DNA from: Chitinophagaceae bacterium
GTDB lineage: Bacteria; Bacteroidota; Bacteroidia; Chitinophagales; Chitinophagaceae
NCBI GenBank assembly: GCA_003168265.1
Contig: PMSV01000010.1
Coordinates: 1-50,346 of the forward strand
DNA length: 50,346 nt
Reading direction: 5' to 3'
Made by a program: the position numbers and the translations under genes. Below the pieces are notes generated by a model. That model saw nothing but the letters and a program-made list of their open reading frames with translations. It was not told where the DNA came from and ran no database searches. Shown here one piece after another: positions 28,161 through 37,679 of this stretch. The stretch's first letter is position 1; every line of letters begins with the position of its first letter.

Positions 28161-28841
28161 TTACAATTTCTTAATCCGGATATTGCGGAACCAGACTTCA
28201 TTCCCGTGATCCTGCAGGTCGATTCTTCCGGTTTGGAATGTGGCAAATTCCGGCCATTGCCTGAATTTGCTTCCGGCTACCATTTTTTTCCAGTTGTCAT
28301 CCCAAAGTGTGGTATGCACCACATTGTATCCATTGAGGTAGAGTTTCAGGTCTCCTTTGTTTTGGATGATCTCCACTTCATTCCATTCTCCAACCGGCTT
28401 TACGGTTTCTTTTGAACAGGAGATAAGGTCATAAAGGTCGCCGGCCCTGTGTTTCTTGATTTTCCCGTCCGGGTGTCCGTCATTGTCCAGGACCTGCATT
28501 TCAAGTCCAGTGTAATATGGAGCTTCAAATTTCGGATCTTCTTTTACAAGGAAGATGACGCCGCTGTTTCCGTTCCTGGATATTTTCCACTCGAGTTTGA
28601 GATCGAAATTGCTGAATTCTTCGTCGGTTACGATATCGCCCCTTCCGTCTTTAATGGAAGGATCGAGGTGAAGGGTACCATCCGATACTGACCAGGAATT
28701 TCCTATTACTTTCTTGCCATAGGTATGCCAGCCGTTAGTAGTCTTGCCGTCGAAGAGGGTGATCCAACCGTCCTGTTCGACCGGAGCGTGGGCAGCACAG
28801 ATTAACAAAAGTGTTGACGCTGCGAATAATGCTTTCTTCAT
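28161..28841 (-). CDS. DUF1080 protein, putative 3-keto-disaccharide hydrolase
   Basis: A 226-residue exported protein of the DUF1080 family (PF06439, concanavalin-like fold), some members of which hydrolyse 3-keto-glycosides. It has a signal peptide (about residues 1-20), then the family opening GWITLFDGKTTNGWH, the core GLEMQVLDNDGH, HRAGDLYDLI and the terminal GRIDLQDHGNEVWFRNIRIK. It is the last gene of a minus-strand run with cytochrome c, a TIM-barrel isomerase and a Gfo/Idh/MocA protein. The 92-bp gap before it is a dispersed repeat. Activity on 3-keto sugars is inferred from the neighbours and family. Confidence 0.85.
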   Translation of the reverse strand: MKKALFAASTLLLICAAHAPVEQDGWITLFDGKTTNGWHTYGKKVIGNSWSVSDGTLHLDPSIKDGRGDIVTDEEFSNFDLKLEWKISRNGNSGVIFLVKEDPKFEAPYYTGLEMQVLDNDGHPDGKIKKHRAGDLYDLISCSKETVKPVGEWNEVEIIQNKGDLKLYLNGYNVVHTTLWDDNWKKMVAGSKFRQWPEFATFQTGRIDLQDHGNEVWFRNIRIKKL

Positions 28842-28929
28842 ATGTATATTATTTTTATTTTTCTGTTTGTCAGATGGAACCTCGCATATGCATTTACCGC
28901 CATTGCAAAATGTGCATGCCCGGTTTCAT
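28839..28929. repeat. Dispersed repeat, copy C, between cytochrome c and DUF1080 genes
   Basis: A 91-bp unit: CATATGTATATT at the DUF1080 start codon, TTTTTCTGTTTGTCAGATGG, AACCTCGCATATGCATTTAC, then CCCGGTTTCAT at 28929. It fills practically the whole intergenic gap (28842-28933) inside an apparent operon. Confidence 0.75.
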
Positions 28930-28933
28930 AAAA

Positions 28934-29344
28934 CTATTTTTTCTGCGTTAAAATATATTTCACGATCGTGCGGACATCGGTTTCGGATAAAGCAGGATGC
29001 GGTGTCATTGGGACTACACCCCAAACCCCCATGCCTCCGGATATTACTTTTTTTACAATACGGTCGACTGTGGTATCTGCTGCAGGTGAATATCTGGCTG
29101 CGACATCTGTGTAGGAAGGGCCAATAGGCCCTCCAGTGGCATCATCCTTGTTGATCTTATGGCAGGTTCTGCAATCACTGGAACCGATGAGGGTCAATGC
29201 TTTTTCTGCATCCGGGCTGATGGTTGTGGAGGCGCTTGCAGGAGCTGTTACAGCAGTATCGTTGCCGGAAGCGCTCTTGTTGCCGGCACCACCTCCGCAG
29301 GAGGCCAGAGCAATAAAGGATAAAACGATGAGAGTCTTTTTCAT
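28934..29344 (-). CDS. Monoheme cytochrome c lipoprotein
   Basis: A 136-residue class I cytochrome c. The lipobox is LASC with the lipidated cysteine C16, followed by a Gly/Ser/Ala-rich linker to about residue 42. The heme site is C58-R-T-C61-H62, and the distal methionine is likely M113 (VVPMTPHPAL). It would be anchored in the envelope with the heme domain in the periplasm. In flavin-dependent glucoside 3-dehydrogenases a cytochrome c accepts electrons from the GMC subunit; five GMC genes lie 5 kb away on the other strand, and the gene is part of the same accessory locus. Confidence 0.92.
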   Translation of the reverse strand: MKKTLIVLSFIALASCGGGAGNKSASGNDTAVTAPASASTTISPDAEKALTLIGSSDCRTCHKINKDDATGGPIGPSYTDVAARYSPAADTTVDRIVKKVISGGMGVWGVVPMTPHPALSETDVRTIVKYILTQKK

Positions 29345-29380
29345 GTTGAATTAATGTTTTTTATAAAAGGCGATGCTAAA

Positions 29381-30436
29381 TTAAGATAAGCCCAGCACTG
29401 AACGATTAAATTTCTCGTCACTTGATGTGCACGCGAAATCGTCAAAGGCTTTTTCTGTCGTTCGAATGATATGATTTTTGATTAAAGCGGCTCCTTCCCT
29501 GGCCCCATCTTCCGGATGCTTAATGCAACATTCCCATTCCAGGACGGCCCAGCCCTTGTAATCATAGGCGGTCAGCTTGCTGAAAATGGATTTAAAATCC
29601 ACCTGCCCGTCTCCAAGGGAACGAAACCGCCCGGCTCGATCTATCCAGGACTGATAGCCTCCGTATACTCCTTGTTTGCCGGTAGGATTGAATTCTGCAT
29701 CCTTCACATGGAACATACGAATGCGTTCATGATAGAAATCTATATATGCTTTGTAGTCCAGACATTGCAGTACAAAATGAGAAGGGTCGTAGAGCAGGCA
29801 TGCGCGGGGATGCTGATTGGTATGTTTGAGAAACATTTCATAGGTTATTCCATCGTGAAGGTCTTCCCCGGGATGGATTTCATAACAAAGGTCAACGCCC
29901 TGCTCATCGAAGGCATTCAGAATGGGGAGCCATCTTCTGCCCAATTCCTGAAAACCAGTTTCGACGAGGCCCGCTGGCCGCTGCGGCCAGGGATATATCG
30001 TGGGCCAGAGCAGGGCTCCGCTAAATGTGGCATGAGCAGTAAGGCCGAGGTTTCGTGAAGCTTTTGCAGCATATTCCAATTGCTGAACAGCCCATTGGGT
30101 TCTTGCCTTTGGATTGTTTCTGAATGGTTCCGGCGCAAAACCATCGAATAGGTTGTCGTAGGCCGGGTGAACGGCGACGAGCTGGCCTTGCAGATGAGAG
30201 GACAATTCCGTGATCAGGAGTCCGGCTTCTTCCACGGTTCCTTTGATCTCATCGGCATAGGTTTGGCTTTCCGCTGCTTTTTGAAGGTCGATGCAGCGGC
30301 TATCCCAACTGGGGATCTGAACGCCGACAAAGCCAAGGGATTTGGCCCAGCGGCAAATGGAGGAGAGGGAATTGAACGGCGCTGCTTCTCCCAAGAATTG
30401 AGCGAGAAAGATGCCGGGACCCTTTATTGTTTGCAT
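29381..30436 (-). CDS. Sugar phosphate isomerase/epimerase-like TIM barrel, cytoplasmic
   Basis: A 351-residue xylose-isomerase-like TIM-barrel enzyme without signal peptide. Metal-binding segments seen are YEIHPGEDLHDG, LLYDPSHFVLQ, MFHVKDAEFN and the C-terminal AVLEWECCIKHPEDGA. Length and the EW(E)C end match the long subgroup often found beside Gfo/Idh/MocA dehydrogenases. It is 45 bp from the Gfo/Idh/MocA gene and 36 bp from cytochrome c, so the genes are probably co-transcribed. Likely an isomerase/epimerase for keto sugars; substrate unproven. Confidence 0.85.
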   Translation of the reverse strand: MQTIKGPGIFLAQFLGEAAPFNSLSSICRWAKSLGFVGVQIPSWDSRCIDLQKAAESQTYADEIKGTVEEAGLLITELSSHLQGQLVAVHPAYDNLFDGFAPEPFRNNPKARTQWAVQQLEYAAKASRNLGLTAHATFSGALLWPTIYPWPQRPAGLVETGFQELGRRWLPILNAFDEQGVDLCYEIHPGEDLHDGITYEMFLKHTNQHPRACLLYDPSHFVLQCLDYKAYIDFYHERIRMFHVKDAEFNPTGKQGVYGGYQSWIDRAGRFRSLGDGQVDFKSIFSKLTAYDYKGWAVLEWECCIKHPEDGAREGAALIKNHIIRTTEKAFDDFACTSSDEKFNRSVLGLS

Positions 30437-30481
30437 ATGATTATTTTCGCTTTGGTTAATACTACTGCATAGCCGGAAGGA

Positions 30482-31648
30482 TCATATCCTGAATTCCGTC
30501 CATTTCTTGTCAGTTTGAGAGGATTCTACAACATGGTCGATAAAGGCCATTCCCCGAATGCCATCGTCTGCACCCGGGAAATCAAGGGATTCAGGAGAGG
30601 CTATAGTACCATCCAATCTTGCACTTAGGGTTCTTGCAAAATTCCGGTAAATATTGGCAAAGGCTTCGAGGTATCCTTCAGGATGCCCCCCCGGAGTGCG
30701 GCAATTTAAAGTTGCAAAGGAGGAGAGGCGGTCTCCGTAATTCGCACCGGCCCTTAAAATCTGAGCCGGTTGATCCAGCCATTTAATGAGCAGGGTATTT
30801 GGTTCATGCTGTGCCCATTCCAACCCTCCTTTTTCTCCATAAACCCTGATCTTTAGCGCGTTTTCTTCTCCTGCGGCTACCTGCGAAGACATCAGGACAC
30901 CTGCTGCTCCGTTGTCGAATTTCAACAAGACATTCCCATCATCATCCAACGCTCTTCCTGATACCATGATGTTCAAATCGGCACAAAGATGGGTGATCTT
31001 CAAGCCGGAAATATACTCGGCAAGATGTGCCGCATGGGTTCCAATATCCCCCATACATCCGCTTTTACCGGATTTTTTTGGATCTGTTCTCCAGGCTGCC
31101 TGGGCATTGCCTTCTCTTTCACTGAGTTTGCTCAACCAGCCCTGGGGATATTCTACCCAAACCTTTCTTATTTTCCCCAAAGCCCCGTCTTTAACCATTT
31201 GGCGTGCCTGCTTGACCATAGGATATCCGGAATAGGTATGGGTAAGGCAAAGGAGCAGGCCGGTTTCTTCCACTTTTTGCCTGAGTTGTTTGGCTTGATC
31301 CAATGTGAAGGTCATGGGCTTTTCGATCACTACATTGAATCCTTTGTTCAGAGCCAGCATCGCCGGATCAAAGTGCGCGAAATTCGGGGTAACGATGGTA
31401 AGGAAATCCATCCTTTCCCCTGCGGGCAGTTTGCTTTCGCTTTCGATCATTTCTTCATAGTTCAGATAGGTTCTGTTTTCAGGAAGGAATAGCATCCGGG
31501 CCGAGTCCCGGGCAATTTCCGGGTTGATGCTGAGCGCTCCGCAGACCAACTCAATGAGTCCATCCATATTGGCAGCATGACGATGAATGGCACCAATGAA
31601 GGCGTCCTTTCCTCCACCCACCATTCCCATTCGTAATTTACGTTCCAT
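30482..31648 (-). CDS. Gfo/Idh/MocA-family oxidoreductase
   Basis: An NAD(P)-dependent sugar or inositol dehydrogenase-like protein of 388 residues. The nucleotide motif is MGMVGGGKDAFIGAIHRHA (residues 8-26), the signature Lys is in NVVIEKPMTFTLDQAKQL, and the substrate-site His is in MGDIGTHAAHLAEY. No signal peptide, so cytoplasmic. In a 3-keto-glycoside pathway this would reduce the 3-keto sugar back to the parent sugar or carry out the reverse oxidation. It is the first gene of the minus-strand run, divergent from the MFS gene across a 233-bp gap. Confidence 0.9.
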   Translation of the reverse strand: MERKLRMGMVGGGKDAFIGAIHRHAANMDGLIELVCGALSINPEIARDSARMLFLPENRTYLNYEEMIESESKLPAGERMDFLTIVTPNFAHFDPAMLALNKGFNVVIEKPMTFTLDQAKQLRQKVEETGLLLCLTHTYSGYPMVKQARQMVKDGALGKIRKVWVEYPQGWLSKLSEREGNAQAAWRTDPKKSGKSGCMGDIGTHAAHLAEYISGLKITHLCADLNIMVSGRALDDDGNVLLKFDNGAAGVLMSSQVAAGEENALKIRVYGEKGGLEWAQHEPNTLLIKWLDQPAQILRAGANYGDRLSSFATLNCRTPGGHPEGYLEAFANIYRNFARTLSARLDGTIASPESLDFPGADDGIRGMAFIDHVVESSQTDKKWTEFRI

Positions 31649-31751
31649 GTTTATGAAATTTCAGTTGTGAAAAATATTTCTCCAAAATTCAGGTATTCAT
31701 TTTGAGAAAAACAAAAAGTTTTTCATTAGGTCAAAAGAGCAGTTAATCAAC

Positions 31752-31781
31752 TTGGTTATTTGAAAATAAAAATTACATTTA
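31752..31781 (+). promoter_or_regulatory. Candidate promoter of the MFS-GMC operon
   Basis: TTG at 31752-31754, then exactly 19 bp, then TACATTTA at 31774-31781, which matches TAnnTTTG at seven of eight positions. It lies 100 bp before the MFS start codon in the divergent gap 31649-31881. The minus-strand promoter in this gap is not clear. Confidence 0.5.
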
Positions 31782-31881
31782 CGAATCTAATTCGAAAAAT
31801 CAGTTCCTGGCCGGGCCTGCCTGATTTTTAATTACTGGATATCCCGGTAACGATAATAGATCAGGACTAAAACTACTTGCC

Positions 31882-33171
31882 ATGCAATCTAACATTCATC
31901 GAAATAAGCTTTTTGTTGCCTCCTGTTTGGCCTTACTTGTCACCTCCCTTTCTTTTGGTATCCGTGCCGGCATCCTCAATCAGCTTGGAGTGGAATTCCA
32001 CCTTGACGCTCAGGAATTAGGCACGATCGCCGCTACGGCTTTTTGGGGATTTCCTGTAGCTGTGATCATCGGCGGAATGGTCGTCGATATCATTGGAATG
32101 AAAAAGTTATTGCTGTTTGCCTTCTTCTTTCATCTATCCGGGATATTACTGACGGTATTTGCTACCGGATATTGGTCGCTTTTTTTATCCACACTCCTGA
32201 TCGGGATTGCCAATGGAACAGTGGAAGCTGCATGCAATCCGCTGGTTGCAACTATTTTCCCGGACAATAAAACGACCAAGCTCAATCATTTTCACCTCTG
32301 GTTTCCCGGCGGGATTGTGATCGGAACCTTGATTGTTTTCCTTCTGAATAAGTTAAATGTGAGCTGGCAGTTTCAGGTAGGTCTGATGCTTATTCCTACT
32401 GCCATCTACGGTTATTTGTTCAGCAAACTCCATTTTCCGGTTACCGAAAGGGTAGCAAGCGGAGTTTCAACCAAAGAGATGTATTCTTCTTTGCTGAGCC
32501 CTCTTTTTCTTTTTATGATCGTATGCATGTTCATGACTGCCATTACCGAATTATTCACAAACCAGTGGACGGACGTTCTTTTCCGCACGGTTACTGAGAA
32601 TGCATTGCTGATCCTCACTTTTGTTACCGGAGTACAGGCCCTGGGGCGGGCTTTTGCGGGGCCGATCATTCATCGCATCAATCCGCAAGGCGTATTGCTT
32701 CTTTCAGCCATTTTTTCGGCGCTGGGCATTTATCTGCTGACCCATTTGCATGGTACCTCAATTTTTGGCGGGGCTGTGATCTTTGGATTGGGAGTGGCTT
32801 TTTTCTGGCCTTGCATGCTGGGTTTTGTCGCAGAGAACCTGCCGAAGACGGGTGCTGTCGGACTGAACTTTATGGGTGGGGCCGGGATGTTTGCCGTTTC
32901 CGTTTACATGATCTTTATGGGAGGGTATTATGATAAACTGGTTCTTAATAAGCTTCCCGCGGGAGCTGTACTGGATACCTACCGTTCTGCAGCTTCAGGG
33001 ACGGGGCTTGCAAATGCTTATAATGATGCAAGATCTGCGGCAGGGCCGGAAGTGCTTAATTCAACGCTTATTCTTCCTGTTATCCTGATTTTTGCTTTCG
33101 GAGGACTGGTGCTGTACATGCGAAACAGAAAAAAAGCGATCCTGGTTTCTGCCGTTGAACCGATCAAGTAA
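31882..33171 (+). CDS. MFS sugar transporter
   Basis: A 429-residue major facilitator with twelve predicted helices. The first helix region is followed by an acidic/amphipathic loop and GMVVDIIGMKKLLL (motif A-like). The overall type resembles the FucP/FHS group of sugar:proton symporters. It is the first gene of a plus-strand run: 78 bp before an isomerase and then the five GMC genes. In context it probably imports the sugar or keto-sugar product into the cytoplasm. Substrate cannot be read from the sequence. Confidence 0.87.
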   Translation: MQSNIHRNKLFVASCLALLVTSLSFGIRAGILNQLGVEFHLDAQELGTIAATAFWGFPVAVIIGGMVVDIIGMKKLLLFAFFFHLSGILLTVFATGYWSLFLSTLLIGIANGTVEAACNPLVATIFPDNKTTKLNHFHLWFPGGIVIGTLIVFLLNKLNVSWQFQVGLMLIPTAIYGYLFSKLHFPVTERVASGVSTKEMYSSLLSPLFLFMIVCMFMTAITELFTNQWTDVLFRTVTENALLILTFVTGVQALGRAFAGPIIHRINPQGVLLLSAIFSALGIYLLTHLHGTSIFGGAVIFGLGVAFFWPCMLGFVAENLPKTGAVGLNFMGGAGMFAVSVYMIFMGGYYDKLVLNKLPAGAVLDTYRSAASGTGLANAYNDARSAAGPEVLNSTLILPVILIFAFGGLVLYMRNRKKAILVSAVEPIK

Positions 33172-33249
33172 TAATAATGCAATAGAACATTTTTATTAAG
33201 TGTAAAGAATTTAGTTTTTTGTAAATTACCAGGGTAAGGGGGATCATCC

Positions 33250-34137
33250 ATGCCGATCAATCAATCTCGACGCAAAGCCATAAGAAACTTAGTAGTGGGA
33301 ACCGCTGCTTTAGGAACCGCAGGCCTTATCCCATCAAGGAGTATAGCTTCCAATAAAATCAATAATAAATTGAAAGGCAATATCAACCATTCAGTCTGTC
33401 AGTGGACCTATAATTTCCTGACCGTGGAAGAGCTTTGCAAAGTGGTTAAGGACATTGGGTTCAATGCAATCGATCTGATGGGCCCGAAGGACTGGCCCAT
33501 CCTGCAGAAATACGGCATCTATAGTTCCATGTGTTATATAGGCGGGGAAGTGAGCCTCACCAAGGGCTGGAATGACAAGGCCAATCATCCTTACCTGATC
33601 AAGGAGCACACGGATATTATTCCCTTGATGGTGAACGCAGGATATAAGGATGTGATTTGCTTTAGCGGCAGCAGAAATGGAATGGATGACTGGACGGGCC
33701 TGGACCATTGTACGGAGGGGCTTAAACAGGTCCTTGGCCTAGCTGAAAAGAATGGCATTACGATTCATATGGAACTTTTGAACAGCAAGGTCGACCACAG
33801 GGATTATATGTGCGATCATACCAAATGGGGCATTGAGCTTTGTAAAAGAATCGGATCTCCTAATTTCAAACTGCTATACGATATCTATCATATGCAGATC
33901 GACGAAGGGGATGTGATCCGGACAATCCGTGATTACCATTCCTATATAGGACATTATCATACAGGCGGTGTGCCGGGAAGAAACGAGATCGATGAGAGCC
34001 AGGAATTGTATTATCCTGCAATCATGAAGGCTATTCTGGAAACCGGATATAAGGGTTATGTGGCACAGGAATTCATTCCTTCGGCCCAGGATAAAGTGGC
34101 TTCGCTTCGCAGGGCCATTGAGATTTGTGACGTATAA
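33250..34137 (+). CDS. Tat-exported hydroxypyruvate-isomerase-like TIM barrel
   Basis: A 295-residue xylose-isomerase-like TIM-barrel protein with a twin-arginine leader (SRRKAIRNLVVGTAALGTAGL, ending near SIAS), so predicted to be exported. The catalytic TIM-barrel features include HMELLNSKVDHRDYM, LLYDIYHMQIDEGD, YIGHYHTGGVPGRNE and QEFIPS. The pattern is that of the hydroxypyruvate isomerase (Hyi/OtnI) family. Its place between the MFS and GMC1 genes, with a 51-bp gap to GMC1, suggests it works on the keto sugars made by the GMC enzymes. True substrate unknown. Confidence 0.85.
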   Translation: MPINQSRRKAIRNLVVGTAALGTAGLIPSRSIASNKINNKLKGNINHSVCQWTYNFLTVEELCKVVKDIGFNAIDLMGPKDWPILQKYGIYSSMCYIGGEVSLTKGWNDKANHPYLIKEHTDIIPLMVNAGYKDVICFSGSRNGMDDWTGLDHCTEGLKQVLGLAEKNGITIHMELLNSKVDHRDYMCDHTKWGIELCKRIGSPNFKLLYDIYHMQIDEGDVIRTIRDYHSYIGHYHTGGVPGRNEIDESQELYYPAIMKAILETGYKGYVAQEFIPSAQDKVASLRRAIEICDV

Positions 34138-34188
34138 GAAGGGATCTTTACTGATCAATTATAATAACGTAAACGAAATTCTTTAAAG

Positions 34189-35865
34189 ATGGCTGATAAT
34201 ACCTACGATGCGATTGTCATTGGTTCCGGGATCAGTGGTGGCTGGGCTGCCAAGGAACTAACCGAGAAAGGCCTGAAGACCCTTATGCTTGAAAGGGGCA
34301 TGGATATCGAACATATCAAGGATTATACAGAAGCAAATAAGGAAGCCTGGAACTATCCTCACAGAGGTGAGAGAACTCAGGAGATGGTTAAAAATTATCC
34401 GGTTTTGAAAAGAGACTATCCAATGAATGAGAGAAATCTTTCCTGGTGGACAAGTGATAAAGATTCCCCCTATACTGAGGTGAAGCGCTTTGATTGGTTC
34501 CGCGGATATCATGTGGGCGGCCGCTCCTTGCTCTGGGGACGACAAACCTATCGCTGGAGCGATCTTTATTTTGAAGAAAATGCGAAACAGGGAATCGGAG
34601 TTGATTGGCCGGTCCGTTATAAGGAAATCGAACCCTGGTACACCTATGTTGAAAAATTTGCCGGAGTGAGCGGATCGGTAGAAGGGCTTGCCGAATTGCC
34701 GGACAGCCATTATCTTCCTCCCATGGATATGAACTGTGTCGAAATGGATGTTTCTGTCAGAATAAAGGAACACTATAAGGGCAGCCGTAAGATGATCATC
34801 GGACGTTGCGCTCATGCAACAGTGCCATTGAACGGAAGGCAATGCGAGTTCAGGGATAAATGCTGGTATGGATGCCCTTTCGGAGGGTATTTCAGCACTC
34901 AGTCCGCCACTCTTCCTGCGGCGCGGGCCACAAAGAAACTCATGGTCAGGCCTTGGTCTATAGTAACGAAAATCTTATACGATAAGGATAAAAAAAGAGC
35001 GACAGGAGTCGAAGTGCTCGATGCACAGACCATGCAGACCTATGTGTACAAATCGAGAATCGTGTTTTTGAATGCTTCCACACTTAACAGCGCCTGGGTC
35101 TTGATGAATTCGGCAACGGATATATGGCCAGATGGTTTGGGCAGCAGCAGCGGGGAATTGGGTCACAATCTCATGGATCACCATCTCGATGTTTCTGCCA
35201 GTGGAACTATGGATGGTTATGAAGACAAATATTATTTTGGCCGTAGGGCCAACGGAGTTTATATTCCCCGCTATAGAAATTTCTTTGGAGATAAACGGGA
35301 TTATATTCGCGGGTTTGGTTATCAGGGAGGCGGGGGCCGCGACGGATGGAACCGCAATGTGGCAGAATACAGCATTGGCGGTCAATATAAGGATGAATTG
35401 ACCGAACCGGGAGGATGGACCTTCGGTATCGGTGGATTCGGCGAAACCCTTCCTTATCACGATAATAAGGCGACGCTCGATAAGACAAAAAAGGACAAAT
35501 GGGGTTTGAATGTACTGGCCATCGACGCGGAATTGAAAGAGAATGAGTTGAAGATGAGAAAGGATATGCTCAATGATGCAAAGGAAATGCTGGAGGCGGC
35601 GGGGGTCAAGAATGTCGATGGATCGGACAATGAACCTTTCCTGGGACGTGGCATCCATGAAATGGGTACGGCAAGGATGGGTCATGATCCCAAGACTTCC
35701 GTGCTGAACAAGTGGAACCAGGCTTGGGATGCCATGAATGTATTTGTGACTGACGGATCCTTTATGGCTTCTTCGGCCTGCCAGAATCCTTCACTGACTT
35801 ATATGGCTTTCACGGCCAGGGCTGCCGATCATGCAGTGAGCGAGTTGAAGAAGGGGAATATTTAG
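34189..35865 (+). CDS. GMC-family oxidoreductase 1 (subfamily A)
   Basis: A 558-residue flavoprotein of the glucose-methanol-choline family, gluconate 2-dehydrogenase/glucoside 3-dehydrogenase type. The FAD-binding Rossmann motif is G12SGISGG18 with the ribose-binding E35. A cysteine triad C219-x5-C225-x3-C229 (CEFRDKCWYGC) precedes GGYFSTQSATLPAA. The catalytic pair is H490 (GIHEMGTARMG) and N533 (CQNPSLT). No signal peptide, so export would depend on a partner subunit. It is the first of five tandem paralogues; subfamily A (this gene, GMC2 and GMC5) shares the MDHH motif (GHNLMDHHLD). The substrate (a glycoside 3-OH) is inferred from context. Confidence 0.92.
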   Translation: MADNTYDAIVIGSGISGGWAAKELTEKGLKTLMLERGMDIEHIKDYTEANKEAWNYPHRGERTQEMVKNYPVLKRDYPMNERNLSWWTSDKDSPYTEVKRFDWFRGYHVGGRSLLWGRQTYRWSDLYFEENAKQGIGVDWPVRYKEIEPWYTYVEKFAGVSGSVEGLAELPDSHYLPPMDMNCVEMDVSVRIKEHYKGSRKMIIGRCAHATVPLNGRQCEFRDKCWYGCPFGGYFSTQSATLPAARATKKLMVRPWSIVTKILYDKDKKRATGVEVLDAQTMQTYVYKSRIVFLNASTLNSAWVLMNSATDIWPDGLGSSSGELGHNLMDHHLDVSASGTMDGYEDKYYFGRRANGVYIPRYRNFFGDKRDYIRGFGYQGGGGRDGWNRNVAEYSIGGQYKDELTEPGGWTFGIGGFGETLPYHDNKATLDKTKKDKWGLNVLAIDAELKENELKMRKDMLNDAKEMLEAAGVKNVDGSDNEPFLGRGIHEMGTARMGHDPKTSVLNKWNQAWDAMNVFVTDGSFMASSACQNPSLTYMAFTARAADHAVSELKKGNI

Positions 35866-35936
35866 TTTAGAATTTTTTAGCTCGGGGCTATTGGCCTCTT
35901 GCAAGAACATAAAAAAGAATATAAAAAGTTACGTCT

Positions 35937-37649
35937 ATGCCTGATTCATTAAATGTCAATAACAAATCCGTTGGGCAAAACAATTATGACGCCATTGTGA
36001 TTGGTTCGGGAATTAGCGGTGGCTGGGCCGCGAAGGAACTCACAGAAAAGGGTCTTAAAACCCTGATGCTGGAAAGAGGTCGTTATATCGAGCATATTAA
36101 GGATTATCCCAATTCCAACAAGGAAGCCTGGAATTATCCTCATCGCGGTCGCCGAACCCAGGAAATGATCAAGGATTATCCTGTTTTAAAAAGGGATTAT
36201 CCGCTAAATGAAACGAATCTGGATTATTGGGTGAAAGACTCCGAATGTCCTTATACGGAAAACAAGCGTTTTGACTGGTTCCGTGGCTATCATTTAGGGG
36301 GGCGCTCTTTGATGTGGGGAAGACAGAGTTACCGGCTTAGTGATTTTGATTTTGAGGGAAATGCCAAGGATGGAATTGCGATCGATTGGCCAATACGGTA
36401 CAAAGAAATCGCTCCATGGTATAGCTATGTGGAAAAATTTGCAGGCGTGAGTGGTTCCAAAGAAGGGTTGCCACAATTGCCGGATGGAGAATTCCTGCCT
36501 CCGATGGATATGACCTGCGTTGAAAAGGATGTGGCTGCCCGGATAAAAGAAAAATACAGTGGAAAAAGACATATGATCATTGGCCGCACCGCTAATCTTA
36601 CCGTTGCGATACCCGGACGCACAAAATGCCAGTTCCGAAACAAATGCTCGCTGGGATGCCCATTCGGCGGGTATTTCAGCACTCAATCTTCTACACTGCC
36701 AGCGGCGGTGGCAACGAAGAACCTGACCATCAGACCCTGGTCCATCGTTACTAAGATTTTATATGATAAGGACAAAAAAAAGGCTACCGGAGTTGAGGTA
36801 CTGGATGCAGAGACAAATCAAACCTATCAATACCACTCTAAAATCATTTTCCTCAACGCGTCCACATTGAACAGCGCCTGGGTCCTGATGAACTCAGCTA
36901 CGGATATCTGGCCCGACGGACTGGGCAGCAGCAGTGGGGAACTGGGACATAATGTGATGGACCACCACCTCGGAGTGGGAGCATCTGGTTTGGCCGAAGG
37001 CTATGAAGACAAGTATTATTATGGCAGGAGGGCTAATGGGATCTATATCCCCCGCTATCGAAATCTTTTTGGAGACAAGCGGGATTACCTGCGCGGGTTT
37101 GGGTATCAAGGAGGGGGCAATCGTCAAGGATGGAGCAGGGATGTGGCAGAACTCAGTATTGGAGCGGATCTTAAAGAGGCCCTGACCGAGCCGGGGAATT
37201 GGACAATGGGTATCGGCGGATTTGGTGAAACATTGCCCTATCATGAAAATAAGGTGACACTCGATAAGAATAAGAAAGATAAATGGGGACTCAATGTGCT
37301 AGCATTCGATGTGGAGTTGAAGGAAAATGAATTCAAGATGCGAAAAGACATGCAAGCCGATGCAATTGAGATGCTCGAAGCGGCAGGGGTGAAAAATGTG
37401 CAGGGACATGACAGCAATCCTTACCTGGGCCGGGGCATACATGAAATGGGCATAGCCCGCATGGGCCATGATCCAAAGACCTCGGTCCTGAACAAATGGA
37501 ACCAGGTCTGGGATGCGACGAATGTTTTTGTTACGGATGGCTCATTTATGGTCTCTTCCGCCTGCCATAATCCTTCTTTAGGTTATATGGCTTTCACGGC
37601 GAGGGCAGCGGATCATGCTGTTGTAGAGTTAAAAAAAGGGAATATCTGA
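35937..37649 (+). CDS. GMC-family oxidoreductase 2 (subfamily A)
   Basis: A 570-residue paralogue, very similar to GMC1 along its length but with a 13-residue longer N-terminus (MPDSLNVNNKSVG). FAD motif GSGISGG is followed by ELTEKGLKTLMLERG. Cysteine triad C231, C237, C241 (CQFRNKCSLGC). Catalytic H502 (GIHEMGIARMG) and N545; the preceding residue is His (CHNPSLG) rather than Gln, unlike the other A members. MDHH segment GHNVMDHHLG. It has no signal peptide and lies 71 bp after GMC1. Confidence 0.92.
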   Translation: MPDSLNVNNKSVGQNNYDAIVIGSGISGGWAAKELTEKGLKTLMLERGRYIEHIKDYPNSNKEAWNYPHRGRRTQEMIKDYPVLKRDYPLNETNLDYWVKDSECPYTENKRFDWFRGYHLGGRSLMWGRQSYRLSDFDFEGNAKDGIAIDWPIRYKEIAPWYSYVEKFAGVSGSKEGLPQLPDGEFLPPMDMTCVEKDVAARIKEKYSGKRHMIIGRTANLTVAIPGRTKCQFRNKCSLGCPFGGYFSTQSSTLPAAVATKNLTIRPWSIVTKILYDKDKKKATGVEVLDAETNQTYQYHSKIIFLNASTLNSAWVLMNSATDIWPDGLGSSSGELGHNVMDHHLGVGASGLAEGYEDKYYYGRRANGIYIPRYRNLFGDKRDYLRGFGYQGGGNRQGWSRDVAELSIGADLKEALTEPGNWTMGIGGFGETLPYHENKVTLDKNKKDKWGLNVLAFDVELKENEFKMRKDMQADAIEMLEAAGVKNVQGHDSNPYLGRGIHEMGIARMGHDPKTSVLNKWNQVWDATNVFVTDGSFMVSSACHNPSLGYMAFTARAADHAVVELKKGNI

Positions 37650-37679
37650 TCGGGAAGATCATCGAATAAGAACCGGTTC

